Below are positions 49,548 through 59,201 of a stretch of DNA of 64,000 nucleotides, piece by piece; positions within the stretch are counted from its first letter, which is position 1, and each line of letters opens with the position of its first letter. Location: the NCBI RefSeq assembly GCF_900156065.1, contig NZ_FTNF01000001.1:248001-312000 (forward strand), read 5' to 3'. The translations under genes and the position numbers were made by a program. The DNA is from Micromonospora avicenniae (GTDB taxonomy: Bacteria; Actinomycetota; Actinomycetes; Mycobacteriales; Micromonosporaceae). Below the pieces are notes generated by a model. That model saw only the letters and a program-made list of their open reading frames with translations. It ran no database searches and was not told the DNA's origin.

Positions 49548-50962
49548 GAGGTGGTGACGCCCCTTCCGGGTGGCTCGTGGGTTCTCGTTCCCGCCACGAC
49601 TGGCTGATCGGCGCCGGTGTCCGGCGCGGCGGGTAGGTCGTAGTGGCGCAGGAGGATCAGCGGTGCGGCCACCAGCAGAGCGGGGATCACCGTGAAGCCG
49701 AGCAGGATGCCGAGGCGGGCGGTGCCGGACTGCGCCGCTGCCGTTCCGGTGTCGGAGGAGACGTAGCCGGAGAGCTGCAGCACCAGCCCGTAGATGCCCG
49801 GTCCGAGCGCCAGCCCGAGGGTCTCCCCCGCCGTCCAGATCCCGGTGAAGACGCCGGCCTGCCGCCGGCCGGTGCGCGCCTCGTCCCAGCTGATGCAGTC
49901 GGGCAGCATCGCGAGCGCGAAGACCTGCTGGCCCGCGTACCCGGCACCGACCAGGGCGACCACCGGGTAGACCGCGGCCGCCGGCACCAGCGGCGCGGCC
50001 GCCAGCGCGGCCACGCCCACCACGAGCAGCAGGGACGCCGCGACCAGGGCACGGAGTTTGCCGACCCGGGCGCCGATCCGGGTCCAGAGCGGCATCACCA
50101 GCAGCGCCGGCCCGACGAAACAGGCGAACAGCAGGGTCGCCCCGGTCTGCGGGTCCCGCAGGATCTGGTCGGCGAAGTAGTTGACCCCGGCCAGGATGGT
50201 GGCGACGCCGGCGGACTGGACCACGAAGCAGACCAGCAGTGCCCGGAACGCACGGTTCCGGCCGGCGACCGCCAACTGGGCGCGGAGCGTGGGCTCGCTC
50301 CCGCGTACCTGCCCGGTCGGCGCCGCCCGGGTGCCGGCGAACGCGCCGACCGCGCCGACCGCGATCAGCGACGCGACGAAGAGGCCCATCCACCGGTGCC
50401 CAGCGAGCCCTTCGCCGCCCGCGGTCACCACGATCGGGGCGACCGCCCCGGAGACCAGGATGGCGAGGGCCAGCACGGCGATCCGCCAGGTCATCAGCCG
50501 GGTGCGCTCGGCGTAGTCCTCGGTCAGCTCGGCCGGCATCGCCACGTACGGCACCTGGAAGAAGGCGAACGCGGTGGCCGTGGCGAGGAAGGCCGCCGCC
50601 ACGTACGCCCCGGCCGCGCGCTCCGTCCCGAACGGCGCGGCGAAGATGCCGGCGAAGAGCAGGGCGAGCGCGAGACCGGCGAGCAGCAGGTACGGGCGGC
50701 GGGGACCCCAGCGCGACCCGGTGCGGTCGGAGATGCGACCGGCCACCGGGTTCACCAGCACGTCCCACGCCTTCGGCCCGAGCACCAGCAGCGCGGCCAG
50801 CCCGGCGGCCACTCCGAGCGTGTCGGTGAGGTACGGCAGCAGCAGCAGACCGGGCACGGTGCCGAAGGCACCGGTGGCGAGCGAGCCGAGCGCGTAGCCG
50901 AGGTGCACCCGGCGCGGCAGTGCGCCCGGGACGGAGGCCGGGCCGGCCGGCGGCGCGTCCAT
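49544..50962 (-). CDS. GPH-family sugar/cation symporter (MFS-like)
   Basis: 472 aa, about twelve helices. Marks of the glycoside-pentoside-hexuronide family: LGYALGSLATGAFGTVPGLL near the start, PKAWDVLVNPVAGRISDRTG (loop 2-3) and RWGPRRPYLLLAG. GPH carriers import sugars or amphiphilic solutes with a cation. It is coupled to the PLP lyase downstream (ATGA), suggesting uptake followed by cleavage of the same substrate. Confidence 0.85.
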   Translation of the reverse strand: MDAPPAGPASVPGALPRRVHLGYALGSLATGAFGTVPGLLLLPYLTDTLGVAAGLAALLVLGPKAWDVLVNPVAGRISDRTGSRWGPRRPYLLLAGLALALLFAGIFAAPFGTERAAGAYVAAAFLATATAFAFFQVPYVAMPAELTEDYAERTRLMTWRIAVLALAILVSGAVAPIVVTAGGEGLAGHRWMGLFVASLIAVGAVGAFAGTRAAPTGQVRGSEPTLRAQLAVAGRNRAFRALLVCFVVQSAGVATILAGVNYFADQILRDPQTGATLLFACFVGPALLVMPLWTRIGARVGKLRALVAASLLLVVGVAALAAAPLVPAAAVYPVVALVGAGYAGQQVFALAMLPDCISWDEARTGRRQAGVFTGIWTAGETLGLALGPGIYGLVLQLSGYVSSDTGTAAAQSGTARLGILLGFTVIPALLVAAPLILLRHYDLPAAPDTGADQPVVAGTRTHEPPGRGVTTS

Positions 50963-51014
50963 GGCGCCGAATGCTACTCACATTATGGCGTCGGTCACAT
51001 CCGCTCTCCGGCCG

Positions 51015-51344
51015 CTACGGGCCCTCGCCGGTGCCGGCCGACCCCGGCGACCAACTGGCCGCCGTCATGTCCACCCCGACGCCGCGCAGCGGCGTCCCCT
51101 CCGCACGCAACCGGGCCCGGGCCTCCCGCTCGTGCCCCGGCGGCAGTCGCCCCGCCGAGTTGACCACCCGATGCCAGGGCACCGCGCCGCCGTGACGAGC
51201 CATTATGTTGCCCACCAGCCGGGCCGAGGACCGACCGGACCGCTCCGCGAGCGCATCGGCCACCGCCCCGTACGACATCACCCGGCCCGGTGGGATCCGC
51301 TCGACCAGATCCAGCACCGCTTCGACGTACTCGTCAGGTGTCAC
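51015..51344 (-). CDS. Alkyltransferase-like protein (ATL)
   Basis: 109 aa from GTG (VTPDEYVEAVLDLVERIPPG); a GTG three codons earlier is possible. MGMT DNA-binding fold with GRVMSYGAVADAL and ARLVGNIMARHG. The active-site cysteine of methyltransferases (PCHR) is replaced by tryptophan: VPWHRVVN, Trp57. ATL proteins bind O6-alkylguanine without repairing it and hand the lesion to nucleotide excision repair. It is divergent from proB. Confidence 0.88.
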   Translation of the reverse strand: MTPDEYVEAVLDLVERIPPGRVMSYGAVADALAERSGRSSARLVGNIMARHGGAVPWHRVVNSAGRLPPGHEREARARLRAEGTPLRGVGVDMTAASWSPGSAGTGEGP

Positions 51345-51397
51345 AGCGCGCCACACTATGGGAACGCGGCGGGGCGACGCCGCCTTGACCACGCAGA

Positions 51398-52516
51398 ATG
51401 GTCGTTGTGCGTGAAGCGGTAACGGGGGCCCGGCGGGTCGTCGTCAAGATCGGGTCTTCCTCGTTGACCACGGCGACCGGCGGCCTGGCCGGTGAGCGGG
51501 TCGACGCGCTGGTCGACGCCCTCGGGGCGCTCACGGCCGACGGCCGGGAGGTCGTGCTGGTCTCCTCCGGCGCGATCGCAGCCGGTCTGGCCCCGCTGGG
51601 GCTGTCCCGCCGCCCGCGCGACCTGGCCACCCAGCAGGCCGCGGCCAGCGTCGGGCAGGGCCTTCTGATCGGCCGGTACGCGGCCGGCTTCGCCCGGCAC
51701 CACCGGACGGTGGGGCAGGTGCTGCTCACCGTCGACGACGTCACCCGCCGGGCGCACTACCGCAACGCGTACCGGACCCTGCGCAAGCTGCTCGACCTGC
51801 GGGCGGTGCCGATCGTCAACGAGAACGACACGGTGGCCACCGAGGAGATCCGGTTCGGCGACAACGACCGGCTGGCCGCGCTGGTCGCCGCGCTCGTCCA
51901 GGCCGACCTGCTGGTGCTGCTCTCCGACGTCGACGCGCTCTGGACCGGCGACCCCAGCCGACCCGACTCCACCCGGATCAGCGAGGTGCGCAGCGAGGAG
52001 GACCTGACGGGCGTCACGATCGGCGGCACCGGCCGCGCCGGAGTCGGCACCGGCGGCATGGTGACGAAGGTCGAGGCGGCCCGGATCGCCACCGGTTTCG
52101 GCATCCCCGTCGTGCTCACCGCCGCACCGCTGGCCGCCCCGGCGCTGGCCGGCGAGGCGGTCGGCACCTTCTTCCACCCGAGGCGCCAGCGGCCCGCGGC
52201 ACGGCTGTTCTGGCTCGCGCACGCGACGTCGCCCCGAGGTCGGCTGCATCTGGACGAGGGTGCGGTCGCCGCAGTGGTCGGGCGGCGCAAGTCGCTGCTG
52301 CCGGCCGGCATCACGGCGGTCGACGGGGCGTTCACCGCGGGAGACCCGGTGGACCTGGTGGACTCCCAGGGGGCACCGGTGGCCCGGGGGCTGGTCAACT
52401 ACGACGCGGTGGAGTTGCCCGGGCTGCTGGGTCGCTCCACTCCGGAACTCGCCGCGGCGCTCGGCCCGGCGTACGAACGCGAGGTCGTACACCGCGACGA
52501 CCTGGTTTTGCTGTGA
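51398..52516 (+). CDS. proB: Glutamate 5-kinase
   Basis: Phosphorylates glutamate in the first step of proline synthesis. 372 aa. The amino acid kinase domain (residues 10-255) has [35 protein letters not shown] and [12 protein letters not shown]. The C-terminal PUA domain (about 275-365) has [15 protein letters not shown] and [12 protein letters not shown]. Directly followed by proA (74-nt gap). Proline feedback through the kinase domain is typical of the family. Confidence 0.96.
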   Translation: MVVVREAVTGARRVVVKIGSSSLTTATGGLAGERVDALVDALGALTADGREVVLVSSGAIAAGLAPLGLSRRPRDLATQQAAASVGQGLLIGRYAAGFARHHRTVGQVLLTVDDVTRRAHYRNAYRTLRKLLDLRAVPIVNENDTVATEEIRFGDNDRLAALVAALVQADLLVLLSDVDALWTGDPSRPDSTRISEVRSEEDLTGVTIGGTGRAGVGTGGMVTKVEAARIATGFGIPVVLTAAPLAAPALAGEAVGTFFHPRRQRPAARLFWLAHATSPRGRLHLDEGAVAAVVGRRKSLLPAGITAVDGAFTAGDPVDLVDSQGAPVARGLVNYDAVELPGLLGRSTPELAAALGPAYEREVVHRDDLVLL

Positions 52517-52590
52517 ACTCGGCAGCGAGCGAATCATCGACACAGGGCAAGAGTGACTCAGGACGGCACGGAGCGAAGCGGAGTGGTGGG

Positions 52591-53835
52591 ATGAGCGTGA
52601 CCGAGCAGGCCCGTCGGGCGCGGGTGGCGGCGGAGGCGCTGGCCGTCGCGACGCGTACGACAAAGGACGCCACGCTGCACGCGATGGCCGACGCGCTGGT
52701 GGCGCGTACGCCCGAGATCCTCGCCGCGAACGAGGCGGACCTGGCGGCGGGGCGGGAGGCCGGGCTGAGCGCGGCCGTGCTCGACCGGCTCGCCCTCGAC
52801 GAGGATCGGGTGGCCGGCATCGCCGACGCGCTGCGGCAGATGGCCGCGCTGCCCGACCCGGTCGGCGAGGTGGTACGCGGCTCGACCCTGCCCAACGGCT
52901 TGGAACTGCGGCAGATCCGGGTGCCGTTCGGGGTGGTCGGGATCATCTACGAGGCCCGCCCGAACGTGACAGTCGACGCCGCCGGGATCTGCCTGAAGTC
53001 GGGCAACGCGGCGCTGCTGCGTGGCTCCTCCTCCGCCGCCAACTCCAACGCGGCACTGGTCGCGGTGCTGCGCGACGCTGTCGCCGGAGCAGGGCTGCCG
53101 GCCGACGCCGTGCAGTTGCTCGACGCCGCCTCCCGCGACTCGGTGAAGGAGTTGATGCGGGCCCGCGGCCTGGTCGACGTGCTGATCCCGCGCGGTGGCG
53201 CGTCGCTGATCCGCACCGTGGTCGAGGAGTCGACCGTCCCGGTGATCGAGACCGGGGTCGGCAACTGCCACGTGTACGTCGATGCCGCCGCCGACGTGTC
53301 GAAGGCCGTGGCGATCACCTTGAACGCGAAGACGCAGCGGCTCTCCACCTGCAACACCGCCGAGTCGCTGCTCGTGCACGCGGCGGTCGCGGACGCCTTC
53401 CTGCCCCCGATGCTGGCCGCGTTCGCCGAGGCGGGGGTGACCGTGCACGGCGACGAGCGAGTCGCCGCGCACTCGACCGCCGTGGTGACGGCGACCGAGG
53501 AGGACTTCGCCACCGAGTACCTCTCCGCGGACATCTCGGTGGCCGTCGTCGACACCCTCGACGCCGCGGTCGCGCACATCCGGCGCTACGGCACCGGGCA
53601 CACCGAGGCGATCGTCACCGACTCGACCACGGCGGCCCGCGAGTTCGTGGCCCGGGTGGACGCGGCGGCGGTGATGGTGAACGCCTCCACCCGGTTCACC
53701 GACGGCGGCGAGTTCGGCTTCGGCGCGGAGATCGGCATCTCCACGCAGAAGCTGCACGCGCGCGGCCCGATGGGGCTGCCGGAGCTGACCAGCACCAAGT
53801 ACGTCGTGACCGGCGACGGCCACCTGCGCGGCTGA
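52591..53835 (+). CDS. proA: Gamma-glutamyl phosphate reductase
   Basis: NADPH-dependent second step of proline synthesis, 414 aa from ATG ([20 protein letters not shown]). Catalytic Cys254 in [11 protein letters not shown], with the surrounding [29 protein letters not shown] and [20 protein letters not shown] segments intact. The frame is open 26 codons further upstream into the spacer, but that part reads as non-coding. Confidence 0.96.
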   Translation: MSVTEQARRARVAAEALAVATRTTKDATLHAMADALVARTPEILAANEADLAAGREAGLSAAVLDRLALDEDRVAGIADALRQMAALPDPVGEVVRGSTLPNGLELRQIRVPFGVVGIIYEARPNVTVDAAGICLKSGNAALLRGSSSAANSNAALVAVLRDAVAGAGLPADAVQLLDAASRDSVKELMRARGLVDVLIPRGGASLIRTVVEESTVPVIETGVGNCHVYVDAAADVSKAVAITLNAKTQRLSTCNTAESLLVHAAVADAFLPPMLAAFAEAGVTVHGDERVAAHSTAVVTATEEDFATEYLSADISVAVVDTLDAAVAHIRRYGTGHTEAIVTDSTTAAREFVARVDAAAVMVNASTRFTDGGEFGFGAEIGISTQKLHARGPMGLPELTSTKYVVTGDGHLRG

Positions 53836-53877
53836 TCGGCGGACGGGAGAGAAGTCGGCGGGGACGACGCCGCGACG

Positions 53878-53902
53878 GCCGCCGCGCTCACTCCGCGGCG
53901 GC
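53878..53902. terminator. Hairpin between proA and the convergent gene
   Basis: GCCGCCGCG pairs with CGCGGCGGC (9 bp, loop CTCACTC), covering the stop codon of the minus-strand gene. Confidence 0.5.
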
Positions 53903-54772
53903 GGCCGCCTCCGTCGTCACGGTCGCCGCACCGGTGGGCGGGGTGATGCAGGCGCGGATGGCCCGCAGCGTCGTGTGCACGTCGAACTGGTGACCGTCGT
54001 CGCTGTCCCAGCCGCCGTCGCTGCGTTGGGTCTCGGCGAGCCGGCGCCGGGCGGACACGAGAAGCCACTGCTCCTCGCCGATCTCGACGCGGCGGAGTGT
54101 CGCGGCGAGCCAGGCGGTGTCCGCCGGGGACATCTGCGGGATCCGCTCGGCCAGCACCGTCTGGATCCGGGCCGACTCGTCGTACATGCCCTGGCGGTGC
54201 AGCACCGCGGCGCTCAGCCAGCCGGTCGGCAGGAACGACGGCCAACTCCCGTCGGGGCCGACCCGCTCGGCGACGGCCTGTGCGGCCGCCTGCACCACCC
54301 CGGCGTACGCCCCGCCGACCCGGTGATCGAGTGGGCCGGCGGACCGGGCGTCGAGCCCGGCGACGGTCAGCCAGAAGCCGGCGTTGGCGGTGAGGTAGAG
54401 ACGGGCCTCCGGGTCACCGGGTCGGGCCCACTCCGGCGCGACGTCGGCCAGCGCCGGGTCCTCCTCCCAACCACCGTCGGCCAACTGCCGGGTGGCGAGC
54501 CAGTCCAGGGCGTGCCGGGCCGCCGGTCGACCGAGCCCGCCCAGATCGTCCAGCTCGGCGAGGCGGAAGCAGGTGGCGTCGACCGAACCGATCGGGCCGT
54601 CGAGGATCGCCGGCCAACCTCCGTCCGGCGTCTGCCCGAACTCGGCCCGCTCGATCAGCTCGACCGGCACCGGCGCTCCGGTGCGCAGCCGGGAGAGGCG
54701 GGCGCGTTCCACCGCGTCCCCGTGCGCCACCACGAACCCGATGGCGGCATCCAAATCGACCACGGCGGACAC
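53888..54772 (-). CDS. Terpenoid-cyclase/prenyltransferase-fold protein (alpha-alpha barrel)
   Basis: 294 aa from GTG (VSAVVDLDAAIGFVVAHGD). At least four QW-like repeats: FGQTPDGGWPA, RQLADGGWEED, VGPDGSWPSF and TQRSDGGWDSDDG. These are the repeats of squalene-hopene cyclase and prenyltransferase beta subunits. It lacks the DxDD cyclase motif and is half the length of a cyclase, so enzyme activity is doubtful. It lies next to moeZ on the same strand. Confidence 0.75.
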   Translation of the reverse strand: MSAVVDLDAAIGFVVAHGDAVERARLSRLRTGAPVPVELIERAEFGQTPDGGWPAILDGPIGSVDATCFRLAELDDLGGLGRPAARHALDWLATRQLADGGWEEDPALADVAPEWARPGDPEARLYLTANAGFWLTVAGLDARSAGPLDHRVGGAYAGVVQAAAQAVAERVGPDGSWPSFLPTGWLSAAVLHRQGMYDESARIQTVLAERIPQMSPADTAWLAATLRRVEIGEEQWLLVSARRRLAETQRSDGGWDSDDGHQFDVHTTLRAIRACITPPTGAATVTTEAAAAAE

Positions 54773-54854
54773 GCTACCTGCGTAAACGCGATTCCGCCTC
54801 GGAGGATCGGCCGAGGTCGGGGCGGTCACAGCCCGCCCCGACCCGGCCGGTCGG

Positions 54855-56036
54855 TCAGTACGCGGGCAGCGCCGGATCGATCTGCTTGATCCAGGAGAGC
54901 ACGCCGCCCTGGACGTGCACCGCGTCCCGGAATCCGGCGGCCTTGAGCGCGGCGAGCGCCTCGGCGGAGCGGACGCCGGACTTGCAGTGCAGCACGATCT
55001 GCCGGTCCTGCGGGAGGCGCGAGAGCGCCTCGCCGGAGATGATCTCGCCCTTGGGGATCAGGGTCGCGCCGGGAATGCGGACGATCTCGTACTCGGCCGG
55101 CTCCCGGACGTCGACCAGGAAGATGTCCTTGCCGGCGTCCTGCCACTCCTTGAGCTCCAGTGCGGTGATGGTCGAGTCGACCACCGCCTCCTGGGCCTCC
55201 ACCGACACGGCGCCGCAGAAGTCCTCGTAGTCCTCCAGCAGGTCGGTGACGGTCGGGTTCTCGCCGCAGAGCACACAGTCCGGGTCCTTGCGGACCTTGA
55301 TCTTGCGGTACGACATCTCCAGGGCGTCGTAGACCATCAGGCCGCCGACCAGCGGCTCACCGATGCCGGCGAGCAGTTTGATCGCCTCGTTGACCTGGAT
55401 CGAGCCGATCGACGCGCAGAGGACACCCAGCACGCCGCCCTCTGCGCAGGAGGGCACCATGCCGGGTGGCGGGGGCTCCGGGTAGAGGCAGCGGTAGCAG
55501 GGGCCGTGTTCGGCCCAGAAGACCGACGCCTGGCCGTCGAAGCGGTAGATCGAGCCCCAGACGTACGGCTTGCCGAGCAGCACCGCCGCGTCGTTGACCA
55601 TGTAGCGGGTGGCGAAGTTGTCGGTGCCGTCGACGATCAGGTCGTACTGGGAGAAGATCTCCCGGACGTTGTCCCGGTCGAGCGCGGTGTTGTGGATCTC
55701 CACCTTGACCAGCGGGTTGATCTCGCGGATGCTCGCGGCGGCCGACTCGGCCTTGGACCGGCCGACGTCGGAGACGCCGTGGATGATCTGGCGCTGGAGG
55801 TTGGATTCGTCGACGGTGTCGAAGTCGATGATGCCCAGCGTGCCGACGCCGGCGGCGGCGAGGTACATGAGGGCCGGTGAGCCGAGACCGCCGGCGCCCA
55901 CGCAGAGCACCCGGGCGTTCTTCAACCGCTTCTGCCCCTCGACGCCGACGTCGGGGATGATCAGGTGGCGCGAGTAGCGGCGGATCTCGTCAACTGTCAG
56001 CTCGGCGGCGGGCTCGACGAGCGGGGGCAACGACAC
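54855..56036 (-). CDS. moeZ: Adenylyltransferase/sulfurtransferase MoeZ (ThiF-rhodanese fusion)
   Basis: 393 aa from GTG with GGGGAG upstream. Residues 20-265 form an E1-like MoeB/ThiF domain: GAGGLGSPALMYLAAAGVG (ATP-binding), zinc cysteines in CYRC and CVLCGE. Residues 290-393 form a rhodanese with catalytic Cys351 in LHCKSGVRSAEAL. It activates and thiolates ubiquitin-like sulfur carrier proteins for molybdopterin, cysteine or antibiotic biosynthesis. moeZ next to DUF3152, a TetR gene and DUF3107 is a conserved actinobacterial block. Confidence 0.93.
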   Translation of the reverse strand: MSLPPLVEPAAELTVDEIRRYSRHLIIPDVGVEGQKRLKNARVLCVGAGGLGSPALMYLAAAGVGTLGIIDFDTVDESNLQRQIIHGVSDVGRSKAESAAASIREINPLVKVEIHNTALDRDNVREIFSQYDLIVDGTDNFATRYMVNDAAVLLGKPYVWGSIYRFDGQASVFWAEHGPCYRCLYPEPPPPGMVPSCAEGGVLGVLCASIGSIQVNEAIKLLAGIGEPLVGGLMVYDALEMSYRKIKVRKDPDCVLCGENPTVTDLLEDYEDFCGAVSVEAQEAVVDSTITALELKEWQDAGKDIFLVDVREPAEYEIVRIPGATLIPKGEIISGEALSRLPQDRQIVLHCKSGVRSAEALAALKAAGFRDAVHVQGGVLSWIKQIDPALPAY

Positions 56037-56209
56037 GATGGACTCCCCGGGATCGGCGGTGCGAACCCGGCCATTGTCACTCGGCACCGGACGGGTCGGC
56101 CATGAGGGAGGACACGCCGCCCGTCATTCGGGAGGGGAATAACGCGGCAGGTCGCCGCGCCCCGCCCGCCGATGGGCGGTTTGCCGGGCTCCGCCACCCG
56201 GGGCGTCGG

Positions 56210-57031
56210 CTACGGGACGATCTCGCCCCGGTACCGGAGGCCGTCCAGGTACGGCCAGGCGTTGGCGAGGCAGCCTTCCAGCCCGTACGTCTGCTGCTGC
56301 ATGACCGGTGCCGGGCTGCCCGGCTCGGGGCAGGACTCGTGCGCCTGCCCGAACTCGTGCCCGACCTCGTGGTTGATCACGTAGGTCCGGTAGACAGACA
56401 GCGGCGCGCCGTAGTCGGGTACCGCCTCCATCCAACGGGCCAGGTTGATGATGACCTGCCCGGGCAGGCGGCAGGAGGTGTACGCCTCGGTGCTCAACCC
56501 ACCCTCGGCGCACATCTGTTCGGAGGTGACCGGGGTGGCGAGGTAGACGGTGAAGTCGGCCTCCGCCGCTTCCGCCACCCGCTGCACCCGCAGTTCGCCC
56601 GAGGCGATCCAACTGCGCGGGTCGGCGAGTGTCTCGTCCACGCTCGCCGCGAACGCGTCGGCGTCCTGACCGCCGCCCTCCTCCACCGCGACGTGGTAGC
56701 GGCGCAACGGACCGCCCTCGCCCCGCACCGGGGTGCCACCGGTGGCGGTGACGAACCGGCCTGCGCCGTACGAGGGCACGACGTGCGGAACCTCGCGTGG
56801 CGCCTCGTGCGCCCCGGCCCCGCCGCTCTGAGGCAGCGGATCCGCTACCGGCGAGGGCGCCGGCGGCGTACCGGCGCGGGTCACGGCGATGCCGGCGGCG
56901 GTCGCGACGAGCAGCGCCACCCCGAGCAGGACGCTGCGGCGGCGACGCCGGTACAACCGCAGGCGCGCCGAGCGCCGCGCGTTCTCCGGCCGTCGAGACG
57001 GAGCAGGTGTGTCGTAGGAGGACGCCGTCAT
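56210..57031 (-). CDS. DUF3152 membrane-anchored putative metalloprotease
   Basis: 273 aa. A basic cytoplasmic tip (RRSARLRLYRRRRRS), one membrane helix (LLGVALLVATAAGIAVT), then an exported DUF3152 domain with YVINHEVGHEFGQAHESCP. The HExxHxxxxxHE pattern would bind zinc as in metzincin-like peptidases. The end MQQQTYGLEGCLANAWPYLD is typical of the family. The mycobacterial homologue lies beside moeZ too. Enzyme activity is inferred from the motif. Confidence 0.82.
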   Translation of the reverse strand: MTASSYDTPAPSRRPENARRSARLRLYRRRRRSVLLGVALLVATAAGIAVTRAGTPPAPSPVADPLPQSGGAGAHEAPREVPHVVPSYGAGRFVTATGGTPVRGEGGPLRRYHVAVEEGGGQDADAFAASVDETLADPRSWIASGELRVQRVAEAAEADFTVYLATPVTSEQMCAEGGLSTEAYTSCRLPGQVIINLARWMEAVPDYGAPLSVYRTYVINHEVGHEFGQAHESCPEPGSPAPVMQQQTYGLEGCLANAWPYLDGLRYRGEIVP

Positions 57032-57173
57032 GCCCTCAGGGTGCCAGATCGATCACCCATTACGTGACGTTCAAGGCTAATGCCGCCTCGAACCGATTAC
57101 CGGGTCAAGTCGACAAAAAACACAAAATGCATCTTTGCAGGACAAGCTATGCCATCCGCTCCCGATGCCGGCG

Positions 57174-58154
57174 TCAAAGCGGCGGCCCGGCGTACCGGCG
57201 GCCGTCGCGGTACGGCCACGGGTTGGCGAGGCACCCCTTGAGGGCGAGAGTCTGCTGCATCATCACCGGCGCCGCCCTGCCCTTGCCGGGGCAGCGCTCA
57301 TGGCGATTGCCCAGTTGGTGCCCCACCTCATGGTTGATCACATACAGCCGGTAGATCGACAACGGCACCTTCGCCGCCACGAAGTGCGGAACGGAGCGCC
57401 GCCACCGGTCGAGGTTGATGACGACCTTCCCCGACGTTCGGCAGGACGTGTACGGACGCCCGCCGATCCGGATGTCCACCCCGCCCTGCGCGCACATCCG
57501 TGCCGCCGTGCGGGCCGTCGCCAGGTACACGGTGAAGTCGGCGTCCGCCTTGCCGGCCACCTGCCGCAGCCGCAACCGGCCGCTGTCCACCCAACTGCCC
57601 GGCCCGGTGAACGCGACCTGCACCGCCCGGGCGAACCCGCCCGAGTCCTCCCCGCTCCCCGACTCGACCGCGACCCGGTAGCGCTGCACCCGGCCGGCCT
57701 CGCCCATGATCGGCCCGGTGCGGTCGTCATAACCGAACCGGCCGGTGCCGGCCGAGGGCACGGGCCCCGGCAGCCGGAACACCGGAGACGCCGAAGTGGA
57801 CGGCGACGGAGTCGCCGGAGACGTACCGAGCAACGGCAGCGGCGCTGCGGCAACCGGCCGCGTCGCCGCACCGGCCGGTACCGGCCGGGAACCGACACCC
57901 TGGTGCCGCACGATCACGGTGACCGCCGCCCCGATCGCGAGCAGCACCACCGACAGCTGGGCGATCACCTGGAACCGCCGGCCGCGGAGCTGCGCCCCGA
58001 CGGCGCTCCGGCCGCGGGTACCGTTCGCGCCACTCCGCGGACCGGATTCCGCCGCCCCGCCGGCCAGGCCCGGCGCGGACCCTGGCGAATCGGCCGGGCA
58101 CCGACCGGCCGGGACCATCGGGTCGCCGGCGGAGCGGGGCGCGGAGCTGGGCAT
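57174..58154 (-). CDS. DUF3152 paralogue, second copy
   Basis: 326 aa. A long Pro/Gly-rich cytoplasmic part, one membrane helix (FQVIAQLSVVLLAIGAAVTV), a Pro/Ser/Thr linker, then DUF3152 with YVINHEVGHQLGNRHERCPG and MMQQTLALKGCLANPWPY. It keeps the zinc motif, though linker and N-terminus differ from the first copy. Tandem placement 142 nt upstream suggests an old duplication. The spacer is unusually AT-rich, with a run of six A/T at 57115-57120. Confidence 0.8.
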   Translation of the reverse strand: MPSSAPRSAGDPMVPAGRCPADSPGSAPGLAGGAAESGPRSGANGTRGRSAVGAQLRGRRFQVIAQLSVVLLAIGAAVTVIVRHQGVGSRPVPAGAATRPVAAAPLPLLGTSPATPSPSTSASPVFRLPGPVPSAGTGRFGYDDRTGPIMGEAGRVQRYRVAVESGSGEDSGGFARAVQVAFTGPGSWVDSGRLRLRQVAGKADADFTVYLATARTAARMCAQGGVDIRIGGRPYTSCRTSGKVVINLDRWRRSVPHFVAAKVPLSIYRLYVINHEVGHQLGNRHERCPGKGRAAPVMMQQTLALKGCLANPWPYRDGRRYAGPPL

Positions 58155-58159
58155 CCGGC

Positions 58160-59134
58160 TCAGCGTGCCAGATCGTGACGCTCTGCACCCTCCCCCGTTT
58201 CGGTGAGTAGTCCCAGCACCGCCCGGGCGACCAGCCGGGCTGCCTCGATCTGCGCCACATGCCCCACCTGGCCCAACATCAGCAGTCGGCTGTCGGGGAT
58301 CACCCGGGCCGCCTGCGGGGCGACGCGGACGTCCACCAGCCGGTCACGCCCGCCCCCCACGACCAGGGTGGGCGCCCGCACCGACCGGGCCAGCCGCCAG
58401 AGCGAGCCCGGCCCGGGCAGGTACGACCGCAGAAAGCTGGAGACGAGCCCCCGGAAGGTCCGGACGTACACGCCGGCGTAGTGCTCAGACTGATAGCGCA
58501 GCTGGATCTCCTCCAGTGCCTCCCGCCGGCGTTGCTCGCAGATCCGGCTCAGGTCGGCCACACACGCCTCCAGCAACTGCTCGACCAGCGCCTCCGGCGC
58601 CAGCTCGGTCAGCCGCCGCGCCGCCATCCGCTCCGCCTGGGGCAGCGCGAGCAGCGGCAGCAGCCGACCCTGCAACGAGCGCCGGAAATCGAGGAACGGC
58701 AGCGCCGGAGAGATCAGGGTCAGCGTGCGTACCAGGTCGGGACGGAGCGCGGCGACCTGCACGGCGACCGCCCCGCCGAGCGAGTTCCCGAAGAGGTGCA
58801 CGGCACCCCGGTCGGAATGCTCGATGTACCGGATCAGCCGCTCGGCGAACGCCGGCACCGTGTAACGGTGGCCGGGCTCGCTGCGTCCGAAGCCGGGCAG
58901 GTCGATCGCCTGGCCGTGCAACCGGACGGCGAGCAGGCCGGCCAGGTCGGTCCAGTTCTGGGACGAGCCGCCCAAGCCGTGCACGTACAGGGCCTGCTCC
59001 GCGCCCGGGGCGGTGGCCGGGGTGTCCCGGACGTAGCTGACCATGCCGTCGAGCCGGACCTCCCGGCCCGGCCATGGTGGCGGAACCCCGTGCTCCGGGA
59101 GCAGGTGCTCCGGGCAGAGGGTGGCGCGCTTCAC
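58160..59134 (-). CDS. Alpha/beta hydrolase
   Basis: 324 aa from GTG with GAGG upstream. Oxyanion region YVHGLGGSSQNW, nucleophile elbow LFGNSLGGAVAVQ, acid/His region GGGRDRLVDVRVAP and LGQVGHVAQIEA. These give Ser, Asp and His of the catalytic triad. A lid insertion of about 80 residues (RLTELAPEALVEQLLEAC onwards) follows the nucleophile. Ends 6 nt before the second DUF3152 gene, so both are likely co-transcribed. Substrate unknown. Confidence 0.85.
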   Translation of the reverse strand: MKRATLCPEHLLPEHGVPPPWPGREVRLDGMVSYVRDTPATAPGAEQALYVHGLGGSSQNWTDLAGLLAVRLHGQAIDLPGFGRSEPGHRYTVPAFAERLIRYIEHSDRGAVHLFGNSLGGAVAVQVAALRPDLVRTLTLISPALPFLDFRRSLQGRLLPLLALPQAERMAARRLTELAPEALVEQLLEACVADLSRICEQRRREALEEIQLRYQSEHYAGVYVRTFRGLVSSFLRSYLPGPGSLWRLARSVRAPTLVVGGGRDRLVDVRVAPQAARVIPDSRLLMLGQVGHVAQIEAARLVARAVLGLLTETGEGAERHDLAR

Positions 59135-59201
59135 CGCCTCAGTCTGCCCCCGCAACCGCACGGCGGCAGCGCGTCGCCGGGAAAGGGCGGCTCGGCGAGC
59201 G

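Noticed and set aside
52517..52590. Longer ProA N-terminus (26 extra residues)
   Set aside because: The extra part is Ser/Gly/Lys-rich and unlike the family; the ATG at 52591 gives the normal N-terminus.
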